From NCBI RefSeq assembly GCF_910589235.1, contig NC_060956.1, forward strand, positions 8,066,999-8,130,998: DNA of 64,000 nucleotides. Direction: 5' to 3'. The stretch is from Vespa crabro. Lineage: Eukaryota > Arthropoda > Insecta > Hymenoptera > Vespidae. Positions 11,450 through 25,360 of the stretch are shown one piece after another (position 1 is the first letter of the stretch; the number at the start of each line of letters is the position of its first letter). The notes beneath the pieces were generated by a model. The model searched no databases and was not told the DNA's origin. It saw only the letters and a list, made by a program, of their open reading frames with translations. Both the position numbers and the translations under genes were made by a program.

Positions 11450-14400
11450 TATTACTTAACACGCAGCAAAAGATTCAATCTCCTTACGCAGAGACGAAGA
11501 GGTAGACGCCGCTGAATGACTTCCTACATAGATAAGGATCCATACGGACGAGTAGCCTCTTTAAACGACGAGGTCGTTGGTTCTATACTCATCATTATGC
11601 GATTCCTTGAATTCAAGCAGACGTTTATCGATGTCCTACTCGTCTTTTGAACAATCCGCTACTACGACGAACAACGGATTGATGAAGCAAATGCAAAATT
11701 GGTTCATTGATCCAAGTAAGAAGATTCTCGAACCATAATTCTTTGATTACAATGAAAGTAATTAAATCTATGGAGAAGCAATTAAGATTCGTTGTACGTT
11801 TTCGTTTAAATGACGATTTGATGAACATAGAGTGAAAGCCTTTCGTTGAATCGCTTTGGTTTACTACCATTTGTCTTCAGATGTTTTATAATATTTATTT
11901 ATTGACTTTTACAAAATAATGATAACTCCAATATAATGATTTCAGCAGACAATGATAACAAGAGTAAGATGTACAATAAAAAAGTTAAGAATCGATCTCT
12001 CGTCTTTGCTCTTTGTTAAGATAAAATAATATTGTTATATTACTTATATTCGTATGTGCGATCCTTATTAGATAACTTGTGATTTATAGGAAATGGTTTA
12101 TACAATCAATCGACGTGTTAAGGTTTATAAGACAGGTAAAAGCTAGAATAAAAATGATAGACGGGATAACTATGATGATAGTTGGTCTATAGTTATTCGA
12201 AAGGAAAATACTAGGAAACATAGAAATCAAGAGAAAAAGGAGTAGGATACAATGAAGTAAGAAATATAATAAGTTTAAGTTACGAGCATCTAGTCCTGCT
12301 TTAACCTTCACAGGCATATCGTACATAGTTAGGCAAGTTCGTTGAGAACAAGTTCGCAATAGTAGCTGGTTAGTAAGTGATAGTCTCGGGTCTTTTGTGA
12401 GACTTGAAGCTCGAGAACGCGTTAAATCGTCTTTGTTGGACAGCTTGACGTTAACACCACTTCGATTTACACTTATTGCGGTTGAGTTGCATCTGCTACG
12501 ACGTCGAGTGTTTGCGTTTACATAGGACGCTATTTTTTTCCTCGCAATCGAGTACTTGAGTCGTTTTAAATGCGAATACCTTCTCTGACCGATCGAGTAA
12601 AACTCCGCTAAAACCTCCATTGACCTTTGTGATCCTTTGCCAGAGTCACACGGTTTTTAAATTTATCGTGCGAATTCTACGGAAGCTTTTCCGAAAACAA
12701 TTCGCGTATATATTCATTAACTCGCAATCGCTCTTAATTTTGTTTCTTAGTTGTTCGAGATACCGTTAGAATTATTTTATGGACGAATAATACTGTCTTC
12801 AATTATCTCTTTCGTCTTAACTTTCGAGTGAAATTAAAAGAACATTCTACGATGGGAAATCGATTATCTGAACTAATTAGAGGAGGCAAAAGATTTTATA
12901 TAAATAGGTTTAGAGAAACAATAACAATTAATATGAGACTAATTGCCGTCGATGTTACTCTCTGATCAATCCCCTTAATATAATAATTAAACATTTTTAT
13001 ATTTGATCGGATTAAATTTTTTAATTTCTCAAATAATCAATTGCCCTATATTCGATCTTTTGTTTAATCCGTATATCGATAGGCAATAAAAAAAATAAGA
13101 CAATTAGCGTAGTTCGATGTGAACATAGGGAAAATAAGAGGTACGCTTTAGTGATTTATCACTTTTGCCTCGTGTTCCTTGATTTATTTGATGGTCCGGA
13201 CGTACCGTTCGAATTCGTTCTCCGAAGAGGAACGGAGCTCGCAAGTCGGTGTGTAAGTCGATGAAGGGAGAACGCGATTACCGCATTCGCGTTGCACGTC
13301 TCTTGCATTTCGTAACCCCGTGACGAGACGAGAAGGCTCCTAAGAATACGAAAAGACCGTCTGAGTGACCGCTGTTCTCTTCGTTCGAGATATACCTGCC
13401 TTCGGGTTACTAACCTGCCCGATCGATAGCCATAGAATCCATTCAAAGGAATCGCCTCCAAAAATATCTTCGTGCTTTCGACGAATTTGATATAAGTGCT
13501 CGCTCATCCAATAAATTTTACGTGAATCGGTGTATTCGTTCTTTTTGTGAATACGTCAATCTCCCATAAATGCAGCAAGAATAGGAATAAGGTTGAAAAT
13601 ATTTGTGAATTGCAGATATAGTTTTTGTACTTTTATATATACGTTATCTTATGTGATTTTATTGTAAAATGATTTGTAGAGGGAGTAACATTAGTATATT
13701 TTGTATTAGTATATCTTGTATGACTTATCAGTTTATTGTATATTAAACAATGTATTTCAGACAAAGCGTTACATTATTATTAAAGTTTTTTCAAAAGAAA
13801 ATTCAAAGCTTCCTATAATCGAGTTATAAAATGCTTGATCTTGAAGGAAAGGCAAAAGAAAAGAAAATATCGTGAAGGGGATGTAAGGTTCGTAGTTTAA
13901 GGATGACGATAAAAAAAGAGAAACGATCAAAGGGGAACGAAACGTTCGAAAATTTCGAAGTTTCAGCGGAAGCAGTGAGACTACTTCATCCTTCTTCCGA
14001 CGAGCTATCTGGCTCTTGGCCAAGCCGAAATGCTTACTTGGCTTGTCGGTTGGACTACGTCTTCTGTGCGAGTCTACGATGCCGCACGAACAACGTGCAA
14101 CGACCTCGTGATCTTGAACTTGTCGGTATTTCGACATAGCCGCAGCGGACGTCGTCGCAGTCGTCGTAGTTATTCGTCGAAATGTTAAACAGCACGAGGA
14201 GGAAAGAGAAAAGGATTCTGCATTATTGGTGGGCTGCTGAGGGAAACTAGCGAGTAAGAAAGACAGAAAAAGGAAGGAAGGACGGATGAAAAGAAGTAAA
14301 AGACCAATACTAGGAAGGGTGTGGAAGACAAACAGAAATACGCTTTAATTTTTATCGCTACTAGGAAATAGTACGTGCTCAGCGCAATACTGAAGTCATA

Positions 14401-15424
14401 TATTCATGCACGTCAAGAATTGCCTACGGAGGGAGATTAACTCGAATAGTACCTATTTATGTAGTTCCAGCAACGGACTCGTAAGCGAGCTTGACGAAGA
14501 TGAGGGCGAGATGAGAACGATTTTCCAATTTTAAAACTAACTGCGCAAGTTAGATTTTAGATTTATCGAGCGACACGATCCTTTATGTCTGCCATATATG
14601 CCAACCGTTTTCTCTCTTCCCTCATCTCCAAACGTTGCCTTTATGCTCCTGTCCGACGAGTACAACTTCTCGCGAATGCGATTACGTGCCTCTTACGATG
14701 TCTCTTCCAGAAACGTAATGCCGTGCCAGAACAAGTTGTTCTATACGCCTTTTTCTAATTTTTTTCTAATCTCTTCAATAACAACTTTCAATAGAGATGT
14801 CTGATGAATTTTTATGAAATTTATACAGTTTTATGTATAATTTTCTTTTCTTCAAGAAATTATTTTATTCTGCGCATTCTGTAAGAATCGTTTTCTCAAA
14901 AATCGTACATTTTTATATTTATTATTCAAGACGGACTCGATAATTAGATTATTGTCAAGATAAGACTTTCTTTTTTCGATCAGATGCAAGCGACTGATCT
15001 TCCTTTTTTCAACGCACTTAATAGAAATCTCAAAACAATAGGCGATCTTCTAAGAAAGTAATTCTTGTACCTGAATTTTGGGATGCAGGTCTCTCTGTTC
15101 TCAAGTTCACAAATTTTGGGACATCCTGAACAACATGGAAACAGATAATGCGCGAATTTGCGTTATCTCCTGTTGGATACCGTATATAGCTCTCTCGCTA
15201 GAATTATCACGATAATCCGAAGAGAGGAGAAGAAGAAGAAGAAGAAACAGAAGAAGGAGAAAGAGACCGATAGAGCCACGCCGCCGTTGTCGTTCTCCTA
15301 CTTCTTTTTTTCTCGCGTATTTGCATATATATCTATGTACGTCTCTGGCACTTGCTCGCGAAAAGCAGCGGGCTTGCGTACGAGCAGCATGCGAAAGTTC
15401 TTTTCTCTGTTTCCCTCGGGTCAC

Positions 15425-15470
15425 CTCTCTCTCTCTCTCTCTCTCTCTCTACACACATATACACACAAAC
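15425..15470 (+). repeat. (CT)n followed by (AC)n
   Basis: About 13 CT units, then ACACAC-rich sequence. Confidence 0.9.
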
Positions 15471-15695
15471 GTGCATACACAATCAGTGGTTACGGTGCTC
15501 ATGGCACAGACCTCATTTACAGTCTCGAACGCGACGCGACTCGATGCGTTCTGTATCGCATCGTTGACGAGCGCTTCTCGAGTTTGAATGCATTGTGATT
15601 GCATTGTGTCGGAGAATAGACCTTCTTGCTCCGATATATCCGTTCCTTCCTGACAGGACGCATATTGTGTGAATGGAAATCTTTTTTCCTTTGCT

Positions 15696-15698
<3 letters not shown>

Positions 15699-15753
<55 letters not shown>
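15699..15753 (+). repeat. (AT)n joined to (AG)n
   Basis: About 14 AT units pass directly into about 13 AG units. Confidence 0.92.
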
Positions 15754-18700
15754 AACTTGCAATCTATCCTTTGCACGTACACTCCAAACTTCCTACGAAC
15801 TATTTCAAAGGGTGAAATTTGAATACCTCATAGCTTAGACCATCTTCTTTTAGAAATTTTCCTAATCGCTATGATGTTCTCCTCAAGATCACACGTTAAG
15901 CCTTTATAAGCTTTTAGTATCACTAATTACTTACGGTACTATGGTTCAGGGACCGTTTCTCTCGTTAGTCGTTAGACTAAAAACTATAGCAGGCCCTTTT
16001 ACTTCAGTGACCATCTTCGTTTTATCGACGGTAAAATATTTTTTATCTCGGTTCAAGGTTATTGTATCTTTCATCGAAATCGAGTTAATTCGTGCTGACG
16101 GCTAGCATAGATAGAGGTAGGGATAGTTAAGAGGTTCTTTTTAACCGTTTACTATCTCGTGTCTCGAGGACAACGACGAGTACAACGACGATGCAAGGTA
16201 TCGATGTTGGTAGGTCGAAATGTACGATTCGAAGTACGGCCTCGAATACTTACCTTTAGCCGCGAGAGCCGATCGTCTTTCTCAGAATTAGATAAGTCCC
16301 TTTATTGGTGATCGGATCACTGCGAGAGCGGCAGCACCAGCAGCAAGTTCAAGGTTGTCTCGTTAAAAATAGCCAAGCTTGGCGAAGTCAAGAGAAAGCC
16401 GGGAGATAAAAGGGGAAGGAGGGGGCAAGGCAAAGATGGTAGAAGAGAGTTACTGTGGTCGCTTACTGCTTCTATTATCGCTAGAACTCGTCCGGAAATG
16501 TACTGAAATGTATAAATCTATCAGCCAATCGGTTGATTCAAGATAGCCAATCGATCGATAAATCGATTCCCAATGAATTTTGATTGGTATCGATAGATCT
16601 TGAAGAAAATATTTGACAAGCTTTTATTTTGACAAATTACTATAGAGAAAATATTTTAATATAAACAATAAGTAACCACAAATTAAATACACGTCCTATG
16701 ATATCGTTTAAAGAATAAAAAATTATTCAGTAAATAATGTTAAAATGTGTTCACAAATCTTCTTAAAGAAAGAGATCAGAGTAGAAAGAACCGTAAAAAA
16801 GCCATAACGGTTTTCATATTTCATGAAAAAGATAATAAGTCCGTGTCTTCTTTCACGAGAGATGATCGTCTGAATAAGCGACACGATCTTGTTTCCATGA
16901 ACGAATATGCTCGCGCGTGCACGCTTTTGATGTTCTTACCTGCTGCTTCTTAAAGTGATGAAGGAAGGTAAAAGTAAGACGAGCGTGTCAACGATTCTGC
17001 CACGCGATCTATGTTGTGTGTTGTATCTCGGTTGTGTTTATGACTCTAAATATCGTAAAGTGGGTAAAGATCACGTCAGACGTACACGAGTTTCGTTACG
17101 TGACTCAGTATCGAAGAGAAAGAGATTTACAATGGAGACAATAATGGTCGCGATAACTCGATTTCATGATGACACGTGTGCGATCGATAAACTGAATATT
17201 TATTACTACAAAAAATAGTGAGTACAATTATATAGGTATTAAAAACGTTACAAAATAAAACGTTCGTCGGACGATGTGTGTATGATCGTAGATTCTGGAG
17301 AGATGGCTTACGGGTTTATTATTTTATTACTACGTGTCACGATCTATTAAAATACATAATTAATAATGATCTCTATTCATTCATGTAATTCATAAAAAAA
17401 ACCGCGTAATCCTTTCGATCCAGGTTTCTACAAAGACAAACTGAAACGAATAAGAGACATCTACCTACCATCATCAAAGATTATTCATTATCAGTAATAT
17501 TTCTCATCGATTTCAGAAGATTTTTATTCTCATTGCATTTTATTCTCAATTGCATGTAATGCATAAATTTTTTATAATATGTGTATTTATATTTATTTAT
17601 AGGTACACTTACGGTATAAGGGTGAAAATCGAAAATAGAGCTACGTCGAACGCAACTCGATCATCCCCGTTCCTCTCTTGGTTCTATCCACTTCTAAAAA
17701 TTATAACGTCGACAAGATCGTCATTGATATCCTAATTATATATTCATTTTTGTCTATCTATGCTCAGGAAATTTATATCTTACTCTTTTCTCATTGCTCA
17801 TCGTAGAATCAATCACACAAGATTTGATCATTTTCACAATTACCATTTTCTTTTTGAAAAATCACAAAATAAAAATAAGAAAGATTATAGTTACATATGT
17901 AGAAATTCTGCTGAACTGATAACATTATTATATTCTGTTAACGTTTCTAACATTATTTAATAACGTAGAAAGAAATGGATTATTTATCTCAATGAAAGAA
18001 GAAGGACGAGGATACATTTGCGTGATTCGAAGAATCACGAGAATTTTTTCACATCTTCTATTGCATCTTACTATTGCATCTTTTAAGAAAAAGATAAAAT
18101 AAAAAAAAATTATTGCAAGGATAAAATTCGATATAAGGGTTAAAATAAACGGAAAGACAAAAGAGCCAATCCGATTCGCGAAGTATTATTATTACTGTGT
18201 TACTCGCAACTCTTGCTTGATATCCTTTTTCTCTTCCCTCTTATTTCTTTGCATTTTTCTCTAGCAATCTTACGTGATTGATCCTTCTTGGAGCTTTTCT
18301 TCCTACGATTCTTTGTCGTATCCAGAGCACAATCGTGCTTATCGATCGTATCGTTTCTTTCCTTCCTTTTTATTATTTTTTTTTTGTTATTTACTTTAAA
18401 AACTACTATAAGAGACATACTTAGAAATAAGTGAAAACAATCATTTGTCTAGTGCTTCCAAGTCGCGCACTATAGTGAAACATACTTTTTTTTTACCCCT
18501 CGTTTTCTTAGTTTCGGAGCACGGATTTCTTTTTGGAACAGAGTTAAAGTGTAAATAAGTAAAAAAGAAGAAGAAGAAGAGAAAGAGAAGACTAACAAAA
18601 GATGAAAAGGATGAAAGAAAATAGGTATCGATTTTGATGAATTTAGAAGAAAATTAAAAAAAAAAAAGAAAATTAAATCGATTCGGATACCCTTTTTGAT

Positions 18701-19002
18701 CTCTTTCTCGTGCTGTTCTTCTCCGTTTCTTGGCATGTTGCCAATTAAACAAAAGTTTCTCTATATATCTTATAACAAACATTCATACGCACGTTTATCA
18801 TTTCAAAGTACACAGCTGATGATAATATGAAAGTCTTTTTCACGAATGCATACTTCGTAGTTTAACTATGAAATATTATTATCGGCTTAGTTTCAATTAA
18901 CTATACATTCTTTAAGGCTAATCAAATATTTTTTGTTCTTTTCACTTTCTTTCTTGATTTCTTTCACTCTCATTTTTTCTCTTTATTCTATTCTGTTAAA
19001 CT

Positions 19003-19005
<3 letters not shown>

Positions 19006-19048
<43 letters not shown>

Positions 19049-19049
19049 T
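19006..19049 (+). repeat. (CT)n
   Basis: CT run with one TT interruption. Confidence 0.9.
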
Positions 19050-19209
19050 TCGATTATTTTATGTATTATCGCGTGCGTGCATCTTCTCTCTTTCATACGA
19101 TCTTTACGTAATTACAATTTTGTCGAAAAATAGGACGTCATTTTCTTTCACTCTTTCAATCTTTTATAGTGCTTTCTAAAATCTTTCGATATATATGATT
19201 TTTTCTGTT

Positions 19210-19211
<2 letters not shown>

Positions 19212-19282
<71 letters not shown>
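19212..19282 (+). repeat. (CT)n, long
   Basis: About 35 uninterrupted CT units. Confidence 0.95.
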
Positions 19283-19289
<7 letters not shown>

Positions 19290-20690
19290 TTTCTTATTCA
19301 AAATCGTTTAAAAGCCACGAATGGAAAGAACACTTGGTAGAAAAAGTTTACAACGATATCGCGACAAAATTGCAGAGCGTAACTTTTGATTGGTATACTC
19401 CAAAGCTCGTACGTTTTATTACTCGTTCTTCTTTTTGGACAACATCGAAACGTTCTTATTTCTTTTTCAATTTATCGAACGTAGCCACGATAAATGAACG
19501 AGTATTTCGTTAATCGAAGCTTACCGTCCAAAACGTTTGCAATTCTGATCGCTTCTGATAATTTCTGTTCCATCTGTCTTTACAACTAGGAAAATTTTGT
19601 CGTTAAAGTTCATAAATAACAATCGAAATGAGTGGTCCTATTTAAATCAATGCACACTTAGGTATCATAATGATTTGCCTTATAACTAATTGCTAAATCT
19701 TACAAGAACAACGCGTAAAATTACAAATAAAGAAAAAGCATAGAGTGCGAGCAACATGTAGATCCTATCTCTTTCGTCACGATCGACTCTTTGCCTTACG
19801 GAATTATTACCATCTAATCAGCCTTTACTTCGTACAACTTGGTGCTGGTATTATTGTTCGTCGATACGATTCAATAATATATCGCTGATAAAATATTATA
19901 TATGTATGTACGGACGCTGGTAATATTGTTCAAATTTCCTTTGACGTAACGAAAGAAAACGAGCTTCTTCGAAGGTTTACATTGTTTCATTACCCTAATT
20001 AATATCTAAATAATCTTTATGTGAATAGGAAAAAAGTCGAAGGTAACGTAATGTCCCGTACAGAATATTTCAATATTTAAAGGCTACATTACGCTCTTAA
20101 TCTATTATTTAAAATATTTTTTTTTTATTTAAAAAAAGAGAACTTCATCGATATATCATCGTAGTACTGGCAACGATTCTACAAAAAAAAAAAAAAGTAT
20201 AAACGCGATTAAAAGAGAATAAAAAGAATGTTTCGATGGCACGTAACGTTATTTTAAATGGCTGGAATTCGAAAATCCATACATGCCATACGGGTTATTA
20301 TGAGTTTCTATAACTGAACTACTCTGTACGAGGATATCGAACAAAGAGAGATTAAAAAAAGAAAAAAGATAAAAAGAAAAATGACGAAAATACAAGAAAA
20401 AAGAAGAAAAATGACCGGCGCCAATCGTTCGCTTCTACTCTACAACGAGTGCAATAATATACATTTAGTACAGACATTGTAGAATATACGCAAAATATTC
20501 AAAACTCGTACAAATATGTATTCATACAAACACGGTTTAAAAGGATCATATACAACAAATTCAGTCACAATAGATGACTATCTTTGATAAAACGAGCCTA
20601 AGAAGAATAAAACTTGTCAAAACTCCCAAGAGACAATATTTTTACGAACATTTTCCTATTTTTGTTTTCTTTCTCTTTCTTTTATTCTTG

Positions 20691-20696
20691 TTGCTG
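20691..20696 (-). terminator. candidate Smg6 polyadenylation signal
   Basis: TTTATT on the plus strand is AATAAA on the Smg6 strand, about 715 nt after the stop codon. I saw no closer AATAAA. The rest of the 3'UTR would be low in complexity and include a C-rich run (G15 on the plus strand). Other AATAAA hexamers lie further downstream (for example near 20,130 and 19,410), so the true site is open. Confidence 0.25.
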
Positions 20697-21343
20697 CTTT
20701 AGTATTCTCCTCTTTCAGTGGACTGCTTTCTTTCTCTCGTCTTCTCGAGCAATCTCTTTTCTTGAATACGGTACTACTAAATCTGCTTTACCTACGAGTC
20801 GGACTTTGTACCTTACGATCGACGCCTTCTTTACGTTCGTTTCATCTGGATTTTACTTTAAATGTGGAGAATCAGGGAGATTGCGGAGAAGTTGGGATTC
20901 AGGAACGGAATGAAAAGTGTTGCGAGCTCGGAATATGTAAAAGGGCGTCTATGAATTGATGATTCCAGTATTCCTTTTAGGTAAACTCTTGACGCTTTGT
21001 ATTCTCTTCCGCTTTTGCTTTTTTTTTTCTTAATTTTCTTTTCTAGAGACGTACGTAGAAGAATTTTGAAAAAAGTAATAAATTTTTACAAAGAGGAAAA
21101 AAAAACAAGAGGAAAATTAACAGGATACGCGTGTTCGAGTTTCTTTGTTTGTTTGTTTTTTTTTTTTTTTTTTGGAAAAAGGACGAACTTACGTAAAAAA
21201 ATCGCGTTTTTCGTTAACGCGCTTTCTCTTCGCAAAGGGTCCATCGAGGTGATAAGAAGTACTTTCTCTTTTCTATTCTCTTCTTTCATTTCTCTTCCTT
21301 CGCTTTGCTTTTGATCTAAGTTGATGATCTTAGTTTGCGCGGC

Positions 21344-21358
21344 GGGGGGGGGGGGGGG
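21344..21358 (+). repeat. G15 homopolymer in the Smg6 3'UTR
   Basis: Fifteen G bases in a row, flanked by GCGCGGC and CGGG, about 55 bp after the Smg6 stop. On the mRNA it is a C run. The length is likely to vary between individuals and to be misread by sequencers. Confidence 0.9.
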
Positions 21359-21410
21359 CGGGATATTTGTTTCGTCAGTGGGAATATTTGGTCATGAAGT
21401 CATCGTAGTT

Positions 21411-21550
21411 TCAGCCCAGACTAGCCCATTTCATGAAGTCGGGCACTTCTCTCACCGGCACGTCCCTAGCGAGGGCTTTCACCCTCAGGTTTCTATCTTC
21501 CGTCAGCAACACGACTTCTCTCCTTAGACGTCGGGGCTGGCCCTCCTCTG
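21411..21550 (-). CDS. Smg6: Smg6 last coding exon (C-terminus and stop)
   Basis: The acceptor is TTATCTTGCCTCAG|CAGAGG. The frame continues from the split alanine codon and ends with TGA at 21411-21413. It encodes EEGQPRRLRREVVLLTEDRN and then LRVKALARDVPVREVPDFMKWASLG. Human SMG6 ends REVVLLTDDRNLRVKALTRN, VPVRDIPAFLTWAQVG, so homology runs to the last residue. D194 of TEDRN is the third catalytic acid (human D1392). A SINE-like sequence lies directly upstream of the acceptor. Confidence 0.96.
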
Positions 21551-23426
21551 CTGAGGCAAGATAAATTAGATTTTGTATGAAAATTGTAGGCTGGGATAGG
21601 ATTTGAACCCGGTTTCCCTGCATTTCGTGTACGGTATTCTCACCAATAAGTTACCCAATAATTCAGAGTTCTTTTTTTTGTATCCTCTTTAAAATACATA
21701 TAACTAGAGCCTTATAATATTTCTTTTTTTATTTCCTGTTACTGAACTAACAATAAATTATCTGTAGTTATCGACTATTAAACAGCATTTAAGAAATTAT
21801 TACCACTTATTATTTGAAATTAAAATGAATCAATAATTATTCTGTTCACACTAATATAAAATAATAAAAAAAAATAAATATTCTCGAGGATTGATAAAAT
21901 CGATTATTGACACATAGAAAAATTTTATATTCAACATACCTGGGTTATTATAATCTTTGTTTCCTGTTCTGCAAAGGCTCAAGCACGTAGCTAGAATCCT
22001 GTCATCATTTCTAGTTAATTTGTCCTGCAATGAATATGAAAGAAAATATCTTCAATATTCCATTTATTCTTACTATCTGTTTGAATGTTCAACGATTTCA
22101 TATTCAAAATTTCGACAAATGGTAAGAAGAGGGTGAAAAAGAAGGGGAAACTTGATACGCAAGAGACACGATAAAAGGAAATAATAACGAAGGGATTTTT
22201 CATTATTATTTCTTTCGACAAATCAAGCTTCATGTTTGTGATCATCGTTGTGAAGTCGTGTATGTTACCACACATACACGACATGTTACCACAAAGATAT
22301 ACTATAAAGATCACAAATGCGTTAGCCGAACTACAATCTATTTCTCACTGAAAAGAGTTTATCTCAACGGTATGGGTTTCTTAGATATTCGATCCCTTAT
22401 CATAAAATTTATGCTTCAATGAACACCAACCGAATCCCTTTTCCTCTCTTTTTGCACCCTCTTTGCTTCTTTGCATGCATTGAAAATAGTGTGGCTCTTT
22501 TTTCGTTCATATCGATTTTCCTATCAAAAAAACGTCAATACTGATGTTCTTTTATCATTCTTCCTACATTAGAAAAGCTATAATTAAGGATAATAAATTA
22601 AAAATCGAAACGAAAGATACTCTTTCTAGTCTACAATGCTGCTGCTATACTTTATGCGGAATTTATCCGCATATGTATGCATACGCATAAGCGAATATTC
22701 TAATCCTCGATAACAGCAGGAAGTAGTATACGGTACCTACATGATCTTAATCATATTTAAATAGATCGAGTCTTGTTAAAAATAGATACTGTATATCCGC
22801 AATGGAATAGTACTACTCACATCGAGAGTGACAAGAAGCGATAATAAATGCTTGTATGTTCGTCTAAAATATTTTTTTACTCCGTTCGAGTTAACTGTAT
22901 GCATGAAAATTTATAGTTGATCCGGTACATATTGAGATATGAGTTTTAGCTCTTTATATTTTTAACAAATTTGATAAGAGTATCTTAATGATGATAAATT
23001 ATCGATCTATTGAATACACGAGAATTTGATGACGGAAAAGAAAAACCAGTTCACCTTATCGACGTCTTCTTCAACGGTAAAAGTACTGGATGTCAAGACG
23101 GTTCCTCTTGTAGTCAAGCATCGAATTGCTGGGTTTCTGCTTCTCGCAAAAGCCAATGCCGCCTTTGCACTTTCTGCCACTCTGGCTACGTGTTCAGGAT
23201 CCAAAGTAGCTCTTGATGCTGGTGGACAATCCCTGGCATCGGCACCTCTAGCCAAGCCTTCCAGTTCGTTTAAAACTATAACAAAGTTTCATATACAAAA
23301 CAAATTAATTCACTTTAGATCCACGAAAAGAGTGCAATGATTGTTCCAAGATTTCTCCTGTATCATATAAAATACATTCATGCGATGTTCTATAGCTTTT
23401 TCTTTATAAAAGGCAGACAGAGACAG

Positions 23427-23473
<47 letters not shown>

Positions 23474-25312
23474 AAATTTTGAATAGAAGTTAAACGAAGA
23501 AGTTTGGATCAATACTATTAATCGAAAATTTCGTCGCCTACTTCCTTTATGGCATTAACGAATTTTTCATTCTATGTCAGATATTTACCATTTTCGCGAG
23601 AACCAACTTCTTAGATTTTTGAGAAAAACTCATTTCCTTTAGCTTCATCGAGAAGGCTTAGAGAAGGTAGGAAGGTCTGCTGACAAACTCAGCAGGGATT
23701 TTTCAGTTTGCTGACGAACTTAGCAGGGATTTTTTGACCTACTGACAAATTTAGCAGGGATTTTTCGGCTTCCATATTCGTGAATACATCCTGAAAATAT
23801 TTTGGAAGAGCAAACTTCGACAAATCTATAAATAATGAGAGGATTTATTACCGTCTTTCTCGAATATAAATACGAATGAGTTCTTTCTATTTGAATAATA
23901 TCTAAACACTTCATGATAATAAGACACAATACAGGTATATGGATCATTAGAGAAAGAAGTGATGCTTAGTTAGTCTTTTGTAGATCTATGTCTCTAGACA
24001 ATATAGCACAATTGATTCGTTTTATGCTTTATCATATTGTAAATAATGCCCTACGATAAATGTTTAAATAGCGAGCGATCATATATTGGGAAAATGAAAA
24101 AAATAAGACAATGAAAGAAGAATCGAAGTAGGTCGCTGAAAAATAGCAAGCCGTTTGATACTCGAAGAGATATTAGAAAATCGAAGATCGGGAAGATTCG
24201 GTAATCTGCAAAAGAAATTCAGTAATCTGCGTCAATGATAGAAAAGTTTAAAGGAGCACGACAGATTACGGGCTTGAAACATAGGTGCTCACGCAGTCGA
24301 ATAGCAGCAAGCAGAAAGTCGCGCACTATCGTCATGGCACCAGTACAGCCAGTCTCTTCGTCGCTGGCCAATCGTCCCTCGTTTCAGGCCGCACATACAT
24401 GCATTCATGTATGAGCCGTGAGAACCTAACTGTGAACGCTCAGCGTGGTCCGTTGTCGGAGCCAGACAGACCGTGGCTGGTTGGTGAGGTCAACTGGCAA
24501 CGCGGTAGTCGATTTTTCATGAAGACGTACTTTCATTTTTCGGTCCCCCTCTCTGTTTGCATACATATACGATATAATATGCATGTGTATATGTATATGG
24601 GTTTATATAGGTACGTATAACGAACTAACGACTCGCTTCACTTTTTTCCTCCCAACTTGGCCATGCACATATCACACAAACCGTAGATGACTGAAAGGAT
24701 GGTTATACGATGGAAGGATCACATTGTGTAAGAGAAGACGAAAAAAAATCGAGAATCACTTTTTGGAATATATTTACAATTGTAGGACGCGCTTAAATTT
24801 CGCCTACATGAATTACTGTCCATTCGTGGAACGAATGGCTGGATATAACGATTAAAATTCTTATTGTTAAGCAGTGGGAGCCTTTGAAGAAGGGCCAAAA
24901 GGTCGAGTATGATTCTGACAGTTTGTATAATTTGATTCTTGAGGTTTCTCCATGAATTCATATGTATTTGGAACAAATGCCCTAACCACGATTGTTAAAT
25001 AAGCTGAATGTTAATTTTAACTAGTAATAATTAAAGTTAAATAAAAAGTATGATAAAATAGTACCTAGTGGACAATAAGTACGTAGTAGACAATACGTAC
25101 GTAGTGTCAAATTCTCCACGAGTAAATGAAGAAAAAAAGTATAACAATCGCGGAAAATGAGAATCGGTTATCGTTTTTTTTTTCCTACAATTCGGCCATG
25201 CTTCGAGCTCTAGCAATCCAGATAATATTTTCATATGTCAATCTCAAATTGGCCGTCAGATTTTCCCCTATTATTCGATTAATACAGACAATAGGTAATC
25301 ACTTTTCTAGAG

Positions 25313-25360
<48 letters not shown>

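Larger units (their letters stand above)
11340..21340. other. region downstream of Smg6: no confirmed gene
   Basis: (GA)n at 11411 and 15727, (CT)n at 15425, 19006 and 19212, (TA)n at 15699. CpG-rich patches at 13160-13470, 13900-14560, 15290-15650 and 16150-16500. The last has a good minus-strand donor, CTAAAG|GTAAGTATT (boundary 16254/16253). The part near 20.7-21.4 kb is probably Smg6 3'UTR. No protein family recognised. Confidence 0.55.

Noticed and set aside
12084..12620. 178-codon minus-strand frame with two hydrophobic C-terminal stretches, the longest frame outside simple repeats and mobile elements
   Set aside because: No family motif and no splice or start context. The hydrophobic part is what AT-rich DNA gives by chance.
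13159..13461. 100-codon minus-strand frame in a CpG-rich patch
   Set aside because: Arginine and serine-rich composition follows from CpG-rich DNA; no similarity to a known family and no acceptor or donor that fits.
23677..23769. CRISPR array, suggested by evenly spaced repeats
   Set aside because: Only three units with no distinct spacers, inside an intron of a eukaryotic gene; the same applies to the 32-bp repeat at 5785.
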